Below are positions 24,337 through 32,311 of a stretch of DNA of 43,926 nucleotides, piece by piece. The notes beneath the pieces are model-generated. The model was not told the DNA's origin, did not search any database, and was given only the letters and a program-made list of their open reading frames with translations. Location: the NCBI GenBank assembly GCA_021648225.1, contig JAKITE010000008.1, positions 1 to 43,926 on the forward strand, given 5' to 3'. The stretch is from Paracoccaceae bacterium (GTDB lineage: Bacteria; Pseudomonadota; Alphaproteobacteria; Rhodobacterales; Rhodobacteraceae). Made by a program: the position numbers and the translations under genes. Each line of letters opens with the position of its first letter. Position 1 is the first letter of the stretch.

Positions 24337-25544
24337 CGCAATCGATCCAATAACGCAGTTGATGCAAACCCGTCAGCGGCAATGCCAAGGCTGCGTTGAT
24401 AGGCGATAATTGCCGATCGGGTATTGGCTCCGGCCACGCCATCGACGCCTTTGGTTGAAAACCCGCGATTGGTCAAAAGCTGTTGCAATTCAGCAATTTG
24501 CGGCTGGGTTAATGAAAAACTGTTCCGGTCCCATGCTTGCACAAACGGCCCACCACCGGCGATCCGGTCAGATAGATGGCCCACCGAAATCGCATAGGAT
24601 ACCGCATTGTTATAGCGTAAAATCACCCCGAAATTATGATAGATGGCAAAAACAGGGTCATTGCCCCCCGCAGGCAAAAGCAATGCCGCCGCGCCGTGGT
24701 CAGGCAGGGGTCTGCCGTTGGCCATACGCACGCCCAGCCGGTTCCAATAGGCCACGGGCTGTTTGTTTTTGACATCGGCAAGCGCATAATCAAACCCGTC
24801 CGGCAAAACCACCTCTAGCCCCCAGGGATCGCCATTGCGCCAGCCATGGCGGCTTAGATAATTGGCAGCCGAAGCCAGCGCATCGGCAGGATTATTGGCC
24901 CAGATATTGCGGTTTCCGTCATTGGTCCAGTCCACCGCATATTCAAGATAGCTGGTGGGAATAAACTGGGTATGCCCCATCGCCCCCGCCCAGGACCCTT
25001 GCATATTTGTCGCAGAAATATCCCCCGATTGCAGGATCTTCAGCGCGGCGATCAATTGAGTTTGACCAAACCGGCTGCGGCGACCGTCAAAGGCAAGGGT
25101 TGCCAAGGCCTCGATCACATTAAAACTGCCACGGTTTTGGCCATAATTGCTTTCAAGCCCCCAAACGGCGGTAAGCACCTCGGGTTGCACACCATATTGC
25201 CGCGAAATCCGGTTTAGTAAATTGCGTTTGGCGCGGAGGTTCTGCTGGCCGTTGCTGATACGGGTGTCAGATACGGCAGTATCCAGATATTCCCAGATCG
25301 GTTTGTTGAATTCGGGCTGGTATCGGTCATGTTCAACCACCCGCAGGTTCAGCGAAACATCGCGAAAAGCCCGATCAAAAACTCGGCTTTGAATACCCGC
25401 AGCCAAGGCACGGGGTTTGAACCCTGCCACCCAGGCATCAAAAGCGCGGGCCTGTGCGGTGCTTGGTTCCTGGCTTTGGGCAGAGGTTGAAATCGGTGTC
25501 AGCAACAGCAAAAAAGCTGTCCAGAATGCAAAAATAATTTTCAT
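24333..25544 (-). CDS. MltB-type lytic murein transglycosylase with peptidoglycan-binding domain
   Basis: A 403-residue periplasmic enzyme that cleaves glycan strands to form 1,6-anhydro-muropeptides. The signal peptide is MKIIFAFWTAFLLLLTPISTSA. The family-3 transglycosylase domain follows, with catalytic Glu131 in WGLESNYGQNRG and the motif GSWAGAMGHTQFIPTSYLEYAVD, then YLSRHGWRNGDPWG. The last 60 residues form a PG_binding_1 domain (FSLTQPQIAELQQLLTNRGF...GVAGANTRSAIIAYQ). The ATG at 25544 is preferred, with AGGT upstream and a clean signal peptide. There is no lipobox cysteine, so the protein is soluble rather than a lipoprotein like E. coli MltB. Its TAG overlaps the stop of the SDR gene within CTAA. 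Confidence 0.93.
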   Translation of the reverse strand: MKIIFAFWTAFLLLLTPISTSAQSQEPSTAQARAFDAWVAGFKPRALAAGIQSRVFDRAFRDVSLNLRVVEHDRYQPEFNKPIWEYLDTAVSDTRISNGQQNLRAKRNLLNRISRQYGVQPEVLTAVWGLESNYGQNRGSFNVIEALATLAFDGRRSRFGQTQLIAALKILQSGDISATNMQGSWAGAMGHTQFIPTSYLEYAVDWTNDGNRNIWANNPADALASAANYLSRHGWRNGDPWGLEVVLPDGFDYALADVKNKQPVAYWNRLGVRMANGRPLPDHGAAALLLPAGGNDPVFAIYHNFGVILRYNNAVSYAISVGHLSDRIAGGGPFVQAWDRNSFSLTQPQIAELQQLLTNRGFSTKGVDGVAGANTRSAIIAYQRSLGIAADGFASTALLDRLR

Positions 25545-25694
25545 AATATACCTGTTTGTGTTTTCGGGTGTTGTAAAACCAATAACGCGATCTTGATAGG
25601 TGCCGCGACCGATATTGTCACAGACCACTGGAAATTGAGCGGCAATGCGCTTAACATTCAGCCCAACGAATATATTTACCGGAGAGATGGCAAA

Positions 25695-27185
25695 ATGATT
25701 ACCCGCAGGAATTTTATGAAAACCTCGACTGCGGGGCTGTTTTTGCCCGCGCTGATTGGCCGTGCATCTGCGGCTGAACCGGGTGCGGCTTTGCCCATTC
25801 CCGATGTGATGGACCTGCGCGGCGGCAGTCTTGAGGCGCTGGATGCAATCACCGGAAAAACCGGAATTTTACAGGGGTTTGAAACCCCGACCATCGGCTA
25901 TTCTCAATCTTATCTCGGGCCGGTTATTCGCGCCAATCGTGGCGAAACCGCGCGGCTGACCCTTGGCAACCGGCTGGATGAAAATATCAGCGTGCATTGG
26001 CACGGCCTACATATCGAGGGCGCACAGGATGGCGGCCCGCACAGCATGGTTGCGCCCGATGATACCATGGATGCAATCCTGGATATTGACCAACCCGAGG
26101 CAACCCTTTGGTATCACTCGCATATTCATATGCGCACGGCGCCGCATGTCTGGTATGGTCTGGCTGGTATGATGATCATTGATGACCCCGACGCAAGCGA
26201 TAACGGCTTGCCCGACAGTTATGGAATTGACGATATTCCGCTGGTTGTTCAAGACCGCAATTTTGAGCGCAATGGTAATATGCCCTATGCACCCCGAGGG
26301 CCAAACCTGATGATGGGGTATCGGGGCAATGAAATTCTGGTCAACGGCGCTATCCGGCCAGAGGCCTCGGTGCCGGCTGGTCTGGTGCGGTTTCGTATTC
26401 TGAACGGGTCCAATGCGCGGATTTATCATTTCCGGTTTGATGATGGTCGCAATTTCCAGCAAATCGCCAGCGATGGCGGCTTGTTGCAAGCACCGGTTAC
26501 CATGAATAAGCTAACCCTTGCGCCGGCCGAACGGGTTGAAATTGTGGTTGATTTCTCCGATGGAAAAGCCGCGCAACTGCTGTCATTGCAAGATGAAAAT
26601 CTGGAAATGGCAATGATGGCCCGTATGATTCCGGCGCCAACAGCCATCACCGATGCTGGCGAATTCGAAGTCATGCGTTTTAGCGTTGATATGGCCAAAC
26701 CTGCCATTGTCACGCCGTTGCCAGCCATTTTTGCAGGCGCGCCGAACCCTGATTTTGGCGAACCGGTTCGCCGCCGGGTCTTTAGCCTCGATATGATGGC
26801 AAGCGGTGGTGGCGGTGGCATGATGGGCGGCGGCGGTATGATGAGCGGTGGCGGTCATGCCACAGCCATCAACGGTGTTTCCATGGATATGGCGGTGATC
26901 AACGAGGAAATAAAGCTGGGTGATACCGAGATATGGGAGATTCAAGCCGCAGGAATGGCACATCCGTTTCATGTTCACGGCACGTCGTTCAAAGTATTAA
27001 CCAATAATGGCCAGCCGGTTGATTATGCAACCACCGGCATGAAAGACGTGGCGCTGGTTAACGGCATTACCGAACTTCTGGTGCGGTTTGACCGAACAGC
27101 GGATGCCGATATTCCCTATATGTATCACTGCCACATTCTGGAACACGAAGACCTGGGCATGATGGGCCAGTTCACGGTGACATAA
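25695..27185 (+). CDS. Tat-exported multicopper oxidase (CueO/PcoA-like)
   Basis: A 496-residue laccase-type enzyme, probably a periplasmic cuprous oxidase for copper tolerance. A twin-arginine signal is present (ITRRNFMKTSTAGLFLPALIG...SAAE). The four copper motifs are in order: SVHWHGLHIEG, WYHSHIHM, HPFHVHGTSF and MYHCHILEHEDLGMM, the last with the type 1 Cys and axial Met. A Met/Gly/His-rich insertion at about residues 366-388 (MMASGGGGGMMGGGGMMSGG) resembles the Met-rich copper-binding insert of CueO. GGAGAG lies eight bases before the ATG at 25695. No copper-responsive regulator or CueR-type operator is seen next to it. It is divergent from the mltB-like gene and convergent with rnr. 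Confidence 0.93.
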   Translation: MITRRNFMKTSTAGLFLPALIGRASAAEPGAALPIPDVMDLRGGSLEALDAITGKTGILQGFETPTIGYSQSYLGPVIRANRGETARLTLGNRLDENISVHWHGLHIEGAQDGGPHSMVAPDDTMDAILDIDQPEATLWYHSHIHMRTAPHVWYGLAGMMIIDDPDASDNGLPDSYGIDDIPLVVQDRNFERNGNMPYAPRGPNLMMGYRGNEILVNGAIRPEASVPAGLVRFRILNGSNARIYHFRFDDGRNFQQIASDGGLLQAPVTMNKLTLAPAERVEIVVDFSDGKAAQLLSLQDENLEMAMMARMIPAPTAITDAGEFEVMRFSVDMAKPAIVTPLPAIFAGAPNPDFGEPVRRRVFSLDMMASGGGGGMMGGGGMMSGGGHATAINGVSMDMAVINEEIKLGDTEIWEIQAAGMAHPFHVHGTSFKVLTNNGQPVDYATTGMKDVALVNGITELLVRFDRTADADIPYMYHCHILEHEDLGMMGQFTVT

Positions 27186-27192
27186 CCCGTAG

Positions 27193-27213
27193 GGTGCGTG
27201 GTTTCCACGCACC
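27193..27213. repeat. Perfect hairpin, possible dispersed repeat or terminator
   Basis: GGTGCGTGG (27193-27201), loop TTT and CCACGCACC (27205-27213) form a perfect nine-pair stem in the 54 bases between the convergent stops of the multicopper oxidase gene and rnr. There is no U tract. The surrounding GTAGGGTGCGTG...CACGCACC pattern resembles short palindromic units that I remember as scattered between genes in many proteobacteria. It could serve as a bidirectional terminator or mRNA-stabilising stem. Confidence 0.6.
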
Positions 27214-27239
27214 GCTCCCACCCCAACCGCACCGCCGAT

Positions 27240-29477
27240 TTAACCGCGTTTGGTTTTTTTCACCATACGGCTGCGCTTGATTTTGCTGCGGGCTTTGCCG
27301 CGCGGTGCATTGTATTTGCCTTTGCCCTTCTTGCCGGATGGCAAGGGTTTTCCGTCGATCTCCAGCAGCTCGAACATCAAGCCACCTGTCAGCGGGTCAG
27401 CCTCGGACAGGCGCACTTTGGCGCGCAAGCCTGATCGCAACACCCGTTTGGAATGCTCGCCGGTCAGGGTGCGGTGATCTTCGTCAAAATTAAAATATTC
27501 GCGCCCCAGTCGTGACACCGGAATAAGCCCGTCTGCGCCGGTTTCATCCAGTTTTACAAATATGCCAAACCGCGCTACGCCCGATACAACACCACCAAAA
27601 TCGGCCCCGATTTTTTCAGCCAGAAATGCCGATAAATACCTGTCGGTTGTGTCACGTTCTGCCAGCATTGAACGCCGCTCGGTCTGGCTGATATGTTCTG
27701 CGGTCTTTTCCAGATTTTCAATTTCTGCTGCTGTTAGCCCGTCAGAACCCCAGCCATGCACCGCAATCAAGGCCCGATGCACAACAAGGTCGGAATAGCG
27801 CCGGATCGGCGAGGTAAAATGCGCATAGCGTTTCAAATTCAACCCGAAATGCCCCATATTTTTCGGGCTGTAATAGGCTTGGGTCAATGAGCGCAACACG
27901 GTCATATTGATCATTTCCGCATATTCACCCCCTGCGGCACCGTCCAGCAATTTGTTTAGCTGCGCAGTGGTAAGGCGTTGGCCTTTGGCCAGCACCATGC
28001 CAACCGATTGCACCACCTCGTGCAGGGCTGTCAGTTTTTCAGGATTGGGCGGCTCATGCACACGGTAAAGCAGCTCGGATTTTTTGGTCTCCAGCGTTTC
28101 AGCGGCACAAACATTGGCCAGCACCATGAATTCCTCAACCAGTTTATGGGCGTCAAACCGGTCGCGAAACGATACCGAGGTGACCTCGCCGCTATCCGAC
28201 AGAATAATCTGGCGTTCGGGCAGATCCAGATGCAGGGGCTGGCGTTTTTGGTTGGCTTTTTTCGCACTGGCATAGGCGGCCCAAAGCGGTTTTATACCGG
28301 TTTCCAGAATGGCAGCGGTGGTTTCATCCGGCGCGCCATCAACCGCCTGCTGGGCTTGCAAATAAGACAAAGCAGCCGGTGATCGCATCAAGCCGCGGGT
28401 AAACCGGTGGCCGGTTTTCTGGCCGTTGGCATCCAGCACAATCCGCAAGGCAATGCAGGGGCGGTCGACCTCGCCATGCAGCGAACATAGGTCACCCGAC
28501 AGATTATCAGGCAGCATCGGCACAACACGATCAGGGAAATAGCTGGAATTGCCACGCTTAAAGGCCTCGCGGTCCAGTGCGGTGCCGGGCTGCACATAAT
28601 GGGCCACATCGGCAATTGCCACCCAGACGATATGGCCGTCTTTGTTATCCGGGTCGGGCATGGCGCATATGGCATCATCGCGGTCGCGCGCGTCGGGCGG
28701 GTCGATGGTGAATAACGGCAAATGGCGCAGGTCTTCGCGTTTGCCTAACGCAACAGGTTTTGCCTCTGCGGCCTCTGCCAGCACCTCAGCTGGAAACTGA
28801 TCAGGGATACCATGTTGATGAATGGCGATCAGCGAAACAGATTTTGCCGCTGACGGGTCACCAAGCCGCGCGATGATTTTGACACGGTGCAGGCCTTTGG
28901 TGCGGCCACCAAATTGTTCCGCCTCGACCAATTCACCATCCCGCGCGCCGTTACGATGGCCGGGGTCCACCTGATATTCACGGTCGGATTTTTTATCGAC
29001 CGGCAATATCCGCCCACCAAATTCGCCCCGCTGATAAATGCCGACAATTTTTTCAGCCCCGCGCCCGATGCGCCGGATCAGCCGTGCGTTGAACGGGTAT
29101 TCGTCGGTTGATTTCTCGATTTTGCACAGCACACGGTCGCCAATGGTTAAGGCCGGATCGCCTTTTTTGGCGATGAACAAAACCTTTGGCGCGGCGGCCT
29201 CGCCTTTCCAGTTCAATGGCTCGGCGATCAGCTCTCCGTCTTGATCTAGCGACACGATATGCAGCAGCTCAACCGGCGACAGGCTTTCTTTGTCGCGATA
29301 GGTTTTGCGGTCTTTGGAAAGGTGCCCCTCGGAATACAGCTCTCGTAACACCCGTTTCAGCTCTATCCGCGCTTGTCCCTTGATGCCAAAAGCCCGCGCG
29401 ATATCGCGCTTGTTGGATTTGGACGGGTTGTCTTTGACCCAGTCAAGGATGGCGGATTTCGAGGGAAAATGTTTCAT
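27240..29477 (-). CDS. rnr: Ribonuclease R
   Basis: RNase R is a processive 3'-5' exoribonuclease that degrades structured RNA and takes part in rRNA quality control. The 745-residue protein has an N-terminal winged-helix region (MKHFPSKSAILDWVKDNPSK), cold-shock domains and the RNB catalytic domain with TIDPPDARDRDDAI (about 260-268, the magnesium-binding aspartates). An S1 domain follows (FGGVVSGVARFGIFVKLDETGADGLIPVSRL), then a basic tail rich in Lys/Arg (KSRMV-like, from about residue 715), which helps unwind duplexes. The ATG at 29477 is chosen over an in-frame TTG at 29495. It follows the YjdF-like gene by 45 bases in the same direction. Confidence 0.96.
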   Translation of the reverse strand: MKHFPSKSAILDWVKDNPSKSNKRDIARAFGIKGQARIELKRVLRELYSEGHLSKDRKTYRDKESLSPVELLHIVSLDQDGELIAEPLNWKGEAAAPKVLFIAKKGDPALTIGDRVLCKIEKSTDEYPFNARLIRRIGRGAEKIVGIYQRGEFGGRILPVDKKSDREYQVDPGHRNGARDGELVEAEQFGGRTKGLHRVKIIARLGDPSAAKSVSLIAIHQHGIPDQFPAEVLAEAAEAKPVALGKREDLRHLPLFTIDPPDARDRDDAICAMPDPDNKDGHIVWVAIADVAHYVQPGTALDREAFKRGNSSYFPDRVVPMLPDNLSGDLCSLHGEVDRPCIALRIVLDANGQKTGHRFTRGLMRSPAALSYLQAQQAVDGAPDETTAAILETGIKPLWAAYASAKKANQKRQPLHLDLPERQIILSDSGEVTSVSFRDRFDAHKLVEEFMVLANVCAAETLETKKSELLYRVHEPPNPEKLTALHEVVQSVGMVLAKGQRLTTAQLNKLLDGAAGGEYAEMINMTVLRSLTQAYYSPKNMGHFGLNLKRYAHFTSPIRRYSDLVVHRALIAVHGWGSDGLTAAEIENLEKTAEHISQTERRSMLAERDTTDRYLSAFLAEKIGADFGGVVSGVARFGIFVKLDETGADGLIPVSRLGREYFNFDEDHRTLTGEHSKRVLRSGLRAKVRLSEADPLTGGLMFELLEIDGKPLPSGKKGKGKYNAPRGKARSKIKRSRMVKKTKRG

Positions 29478-29522
29478 ACCGCCGCTTAACGCCAAAGCAG
29501 CATTGGCGCAAACAAAAAACCG

Positions 29523-30158
29523 TCACTTGTTTTTACGGAAAAGCTTTTTGTTGGCTTTGACAAATTGCTCGATCAGCTTTGCCAAGCCGCCAAACCACCT
29601 GCCGCGCAGATAAAAATATCCGGCAAATCCGGCAATCATTGCGCCGCCAAAATTAACAATCAGATCCCACATGGTATCGTTCAAGCCGGATTTCTGCATA
29701 TTGAGGCCGAAAATCTGGTCCATCAGATATTCGAAAATCTCCCAGATGGCACCAATGGCCATGGCAATAAAAAAGGTCAGAATCGCCAGCGCAATGGGCG
29801 GGGCTGCGTATCTATCGCCTTCAAACAGCATGAAAACCATGACAAAGCCGATCAAGCCAACACCAATGGCCGCGCCGCTATGCAATACCAGATCCCACCA
29901 CCAATAGCGTTCGTAAAAATTACCGATTTCGCCCAGAAACAAGGTCGCAAACAAAAACAAAACAATCATCGCGCCGGCATTTAGCGGGATATAGATCTTG
30001 AACCGTTCCTCGAACAGGAAAGGCAAAAATGTCAGCGCCAGAATGACAATGGCAACAAATGCCTCGTTCCATTGCCGCAGCCACAGGGATACAGCAATTT
30101 CCAGTATCAGGATTACCCAGATCAGATAAACCAGACGGCTTTGTTTTGGAATCTTCAT
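29523..30158 (-). CDS. YjdF (DUF2238) family membrane protein
   Basis: A 211-residue integral membrane protein with about six hydrophobic segments. It has the family signature AIWEIFEYLMDQIFGLNMQ...GLNDTMWDLIVNFGGAMIAG, in which the charged residues lie within membrane segments. The molecular function of YjdF proteins is not known. The start at 30158 has AAGG upstream. The C-terminus is basic (KANKKLFRKNK). It is read together with rnr, and its promoter region of about 90 bases is shared with the divergent nuclease-fold gene. Confidence 0.85.
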   Translation of the reverse strand: MKIPKQSRLVYLIWVILILEIAVSLWLRQWNEAFVAIVILALTFLPFLFEERFKIYIPLNAGAMIVLFLFATLFLGEIGNFYERYWWWDLVLHSGAAIGVGLIGFVMVFMLFEGDRYAAPPIALAILTFFIAMAIGAIWEIFEYLMDQIFGLNMQKSGLNDTMWDLIVNFGGAMIAGFAGYFYLRGRWFGGLAKLIEQFVKANKKLFRKNK

Positions 30159-30248
30159 TAATCCGCCTTTTTCCAGACATGCGCCAATGCGCTGCCTGCA
30201 TCTAACAATCAACGCTTGCCCCCCCTATATATACAGCAGGAGGGCAAA

Positions 30249-30944
30249 ATGCCACTGCGTGTCGCAAGTTATAATATTCGAAAAGCCGTCGGTCGGGATT
30301 TCCGGCGCGATCCCCTGCGCGTGTTGAAAGTAATGGCAAACCTGAGCGCGGATGTGATTGCCCTGCAAGAGGTCGACCGGCGTTTTGGCAGTAAAGCCGC
30401 CAGTATTTCGCGGCAATTGTTGTTTGATTCCAGCCCGCTAACCCTTGTTGAATTCTCGTCCCGCCCGCAAAGCATCGGCTGGCATGGCAATGCTATTTTG
30501 TTGCGAAACGGCATGAAGGTGCTGGACCGAAACCGGCTGACATTGCCGGGTCTGGAACCGCGCGGTGCCATTATGGTTGACCTTGTGAATGGCGCTGGCA
30601 GCCTGCGGGTGGTTGGCCTGCATCTAGGGCTTTTCAAACGGGATCGTAAAAAACAACTGGCGGAAATCACCGGTTTTCTGGATGCTCTGACCCCGATGCC
30701 AACCATAATTATGGGCGATTTTAATGAATGGAGCCGCCGTGGCCGTAACCTGACGGCTTTGCAGCAAGGCTTTGATGTGCATTCCCCCGGCCATAGCTTT
30801 CCCAGTTCCAAACCGGTGGCCAAGCTTGATAAAATCGCCATTTCACCGGGGTTATCCGTGATGGATGCAGGGGTGCATCAGTGCAAAGCCGCAAAAATGG
30901 CGTCGGATCATTTGCCGGTCTGGGCGGATATTGCCACGGGTTAG
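30249..30944 (+). CDS. Endonuclease/exonuclease/phosphatase fold protein
   Basis: A 231-residue cytoplasmic protein with the whole EEP active-site set: Asn in VASYNIRKAVG (7-17), Glu in IALQEVDRRFG, His in VVGLHLGLF, Asp/Asn in IMGDFNEW, Asp in AKLDKIAI and the terminal Asp-His in ASDHLPVWAD. The fold hydrolyses phosphodiester bonds in DNA, phospholipids or signalling phosphates, and the substrate here is not evident. It has no signal peptide. AGGAGG lies just before the ATG at 30249. In Rhodobacterales a similar gene often sits beside phospholipase D-like genes, but none is visible here. It is convergent with the outer-membrane protein gene 12 bases downstream. Confidence 0.85.
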   Translation: MPLRVASYNIRKAVGRDFRRDPLRVLKVMANLSADVIALQEVDRRFGSKAASISRQLLFDSSPLTLVEFSSRPQSIGWHGNAILLRNGMKVLDRNRLTLPGLEPRGAIMVDLVNGAGSLRVVGLHLGLFKRDRKKQLAEITGFLDALTPMPTIIMGDFNEWSRRGRNLTALQQGFDVHSPGHSFPSSKPVAKLDKIAISPGLSVMDAGVHQCKAAKMASDHLPVWADIATG

Positions 30945-30956
30945 GCCGATTGCTGG

Positions 30957-31562
30957 TTAAAATTTAAGACCGGCGCGGATTTGCACCGATTTTAACGGTG
31001 CGTTGAATTCAGCGGTCGCATCTTCGTTCAGGTCCCGAAACAGATATTCGGCCCCGACAAAAAACCGGTCGTTCAACAAATAATCAACCCCGACCCCCAG
31101 ATTGATGCCGCTAGTGGCCAAATCTGGGCCGCCGCCATCTTCCCATGTTGCCATGCTCCAGCCTGCCACGCCAAAAACCACTGCATCCCCGACACCAATA
31201 CCGACCCGCGCTTTCAGGTCCAGCATGTCGGAAAATTGATAGATATCGCAACATTCCTGTTGAACCGAACCAACCGAATAGGCTGCCTCGGCCCCGTAAA
31301 CAAAACTGCCGTTTTGCAGGTTAAATCCGGCAAACCCGCTGGACATTGTGCCGGATAAATCAAATTCCGGGCCAAGCGCATAGGTTTGACTGCCATCAAT
31401 ACGGGCAAAACTGCCACCAATATAGACCCCGTCCCAATTGGTTTGCGGGTCAAATGCCAACACAACCCCGGGCGCGGCAATGGCCAAAGAATCATGTTCT
31501 CCGGCATATAAAGGAATTGAAATACTGGATACTAAAAAACCAACAAAATATAAGAATTTCAT
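30957..31562 (-). CDS. Omp25/RopB-like outer membrane beta-barrel protein (first copy)
   Basis: A 201-residue protein with a signal peptide (MKFLYFVGFLVSSISIPLYA) and an eight-strand barrel of alternating hydrophobic residues. It shows NWDGVYIGGSFARIDG, SSGFAGFNLQNGSFVYGAEAAYS, LKARVGIGVGDAVVFGVAG, GINLGVGVDYLLNDRFFVGAEYLFRDLN and the terminal aromatic strand SVQIRAGLKF, ending in Phe as outer-membrane proteins do. The order of motifs matches the Omp25/RopB group common in alphaproteobacteria; a specific function is unknown. It is a diverged tandem paralogue of the next gene and has its own leader with a palindrome. Confidence 0.85.
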   Translation of the reverse strand: MKFLYFVGFLVSSISIPLYAGEHDSLAIAAPGVVLAFDPQTNWDGVYIGGSFARIDGSQTYALGPEFDLSGTMSSGFAGFNLQNGSFVYGAEAAYSVGSVQQECCDIYQFSDMLDLKARVGIGVGDAVVFGVAGWSMATWEDGGGPDLATSGINLGVGVDYLLNDRFFVGAEYLFRDLNEDATAEFNAPLKSVQIRAGLKF

Positions 31563-31625
31563 CGTTTTAAGTCCGTTTTTATCGTATTGAACCAAGGTTA
31601 CCTTAGCTAATACTTGTCAGAATGC

Positions 31626-31640
31626 AACGAATAATTCGTT
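31626..31640. promoter_or_regulatory. 15-base palindrome upstream of the outer membrane protein gene
   Basis: AACGAAT-A-ATTCGTT is a perfect 7+7 inverted repeat with a single central base. It lies between the two outer-membrane protein genes, 64 bases upstream of the first copy's start codon, in an AT-rich stretch where a promoter would be expected. The form and size fit a dimeric repressor or activator site; the regulator is unknown. Confidence 0.5.
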
Positions 31641-31664
31641 AACATTTTTGGCAGCAGCACAAAA

Positions 31665-32294
31665 TTAAAACTGCCAACCTGCACGGAGTTGCATTGAATA
31701 AACCGAGGTTTCTATTGTCGCAAAACTATATTCGATTGGGCCTTGGCGCACCAAGTATTCAAGGCCAAAAAACAATCCATTATCGGCTTTTATTTGAATT
31801 CCGCCACCATAATTTGCGCCATCCCATGGCAGGCCGGGTCCGCCAACAAAGCCCCCATACCAAGCGCCGGTAGAATATCCGGCGACCCCATATACTAATG
31901 TATTGCCAAACGAATAGCCAAGCCGCGCTTTATAATCGGTAAAGCGTGTAAACCGGTAAAGTGAAAACAGGGGCACATAGTGGGTATCACCACTTAAAGA
32001 CGCTATTTCACCACCAAAAACCCATGGGCCGCGTTGGAGATTATAGCCAACAAAACCGCTCTGCATGCCGCCCTCAAGCCTATTCATGCTAGAAGACTCT
32101 GTCTCTCCCGGTCTAAAACGAAATTGTGTTCCGCTGTCGGAGCTGGCTTGTAAGCCCAGGTAGAACCCTGACCAATCCGCATTTTTGCTATTGTGATCAA
32201 TTTGAGAAGCTTGATCATATGTATTGATCTCGCCGGCAGCGACCGCTTGGCTGCTTATCAAAAATACTGTTGTCAGAGCGCAAAAAAATTTCAT
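31665..32294 (-). CDS. Omp25/RopB-like outer membrane beta-barrel protein (second copy)
   Basis: A 209-residue paralogue of the preceding protein. It has a signal peptide (MKFFCALTTVFLISSQAVAA), then ADWSGFYLGLQASSDSG, QSGFVGYNLQRGPWVFGGEIAS, FTDYKARLGYSFGNTLVYGVAGYSTG, NYGGGIQIKADNGLFFGLEYLV and the terminal strand SMQLRAGWQF with the C-terminal Phe needed for outer-membrane assembly. Shared residues and order show that the pair arose by tandem duplication followed by strong divergence in the loops. Its start is only 17 bases after the topA stop and no well-spaced Shine-Dalgarno is seen (AGGAT is 13-17 bases away), so its promoter may lie within topA. Confidence 0.84.
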   Translation of the reverse strand: MKFFCALTTVFLISSQAVAAGEINTYDQASQIDHNSKNADWSGFYLGLQASSDSGTQFRFRPGETESSSMNRLEGGMQSGFVGYNLQRGPWVFGGEIASLSGDTHYVPLFSLYRFTRFTDYKARLGYSFGNTLVYGVAGYSTGAWYGGFVGGPGLPWDGANYGGGIQIKADNGLFFGLEYLVRQGPIEYSFATIETSVYSMQLRAGWQF

Positions 32295-32311
32295 TTAATG
32301 TAGAACCAATC

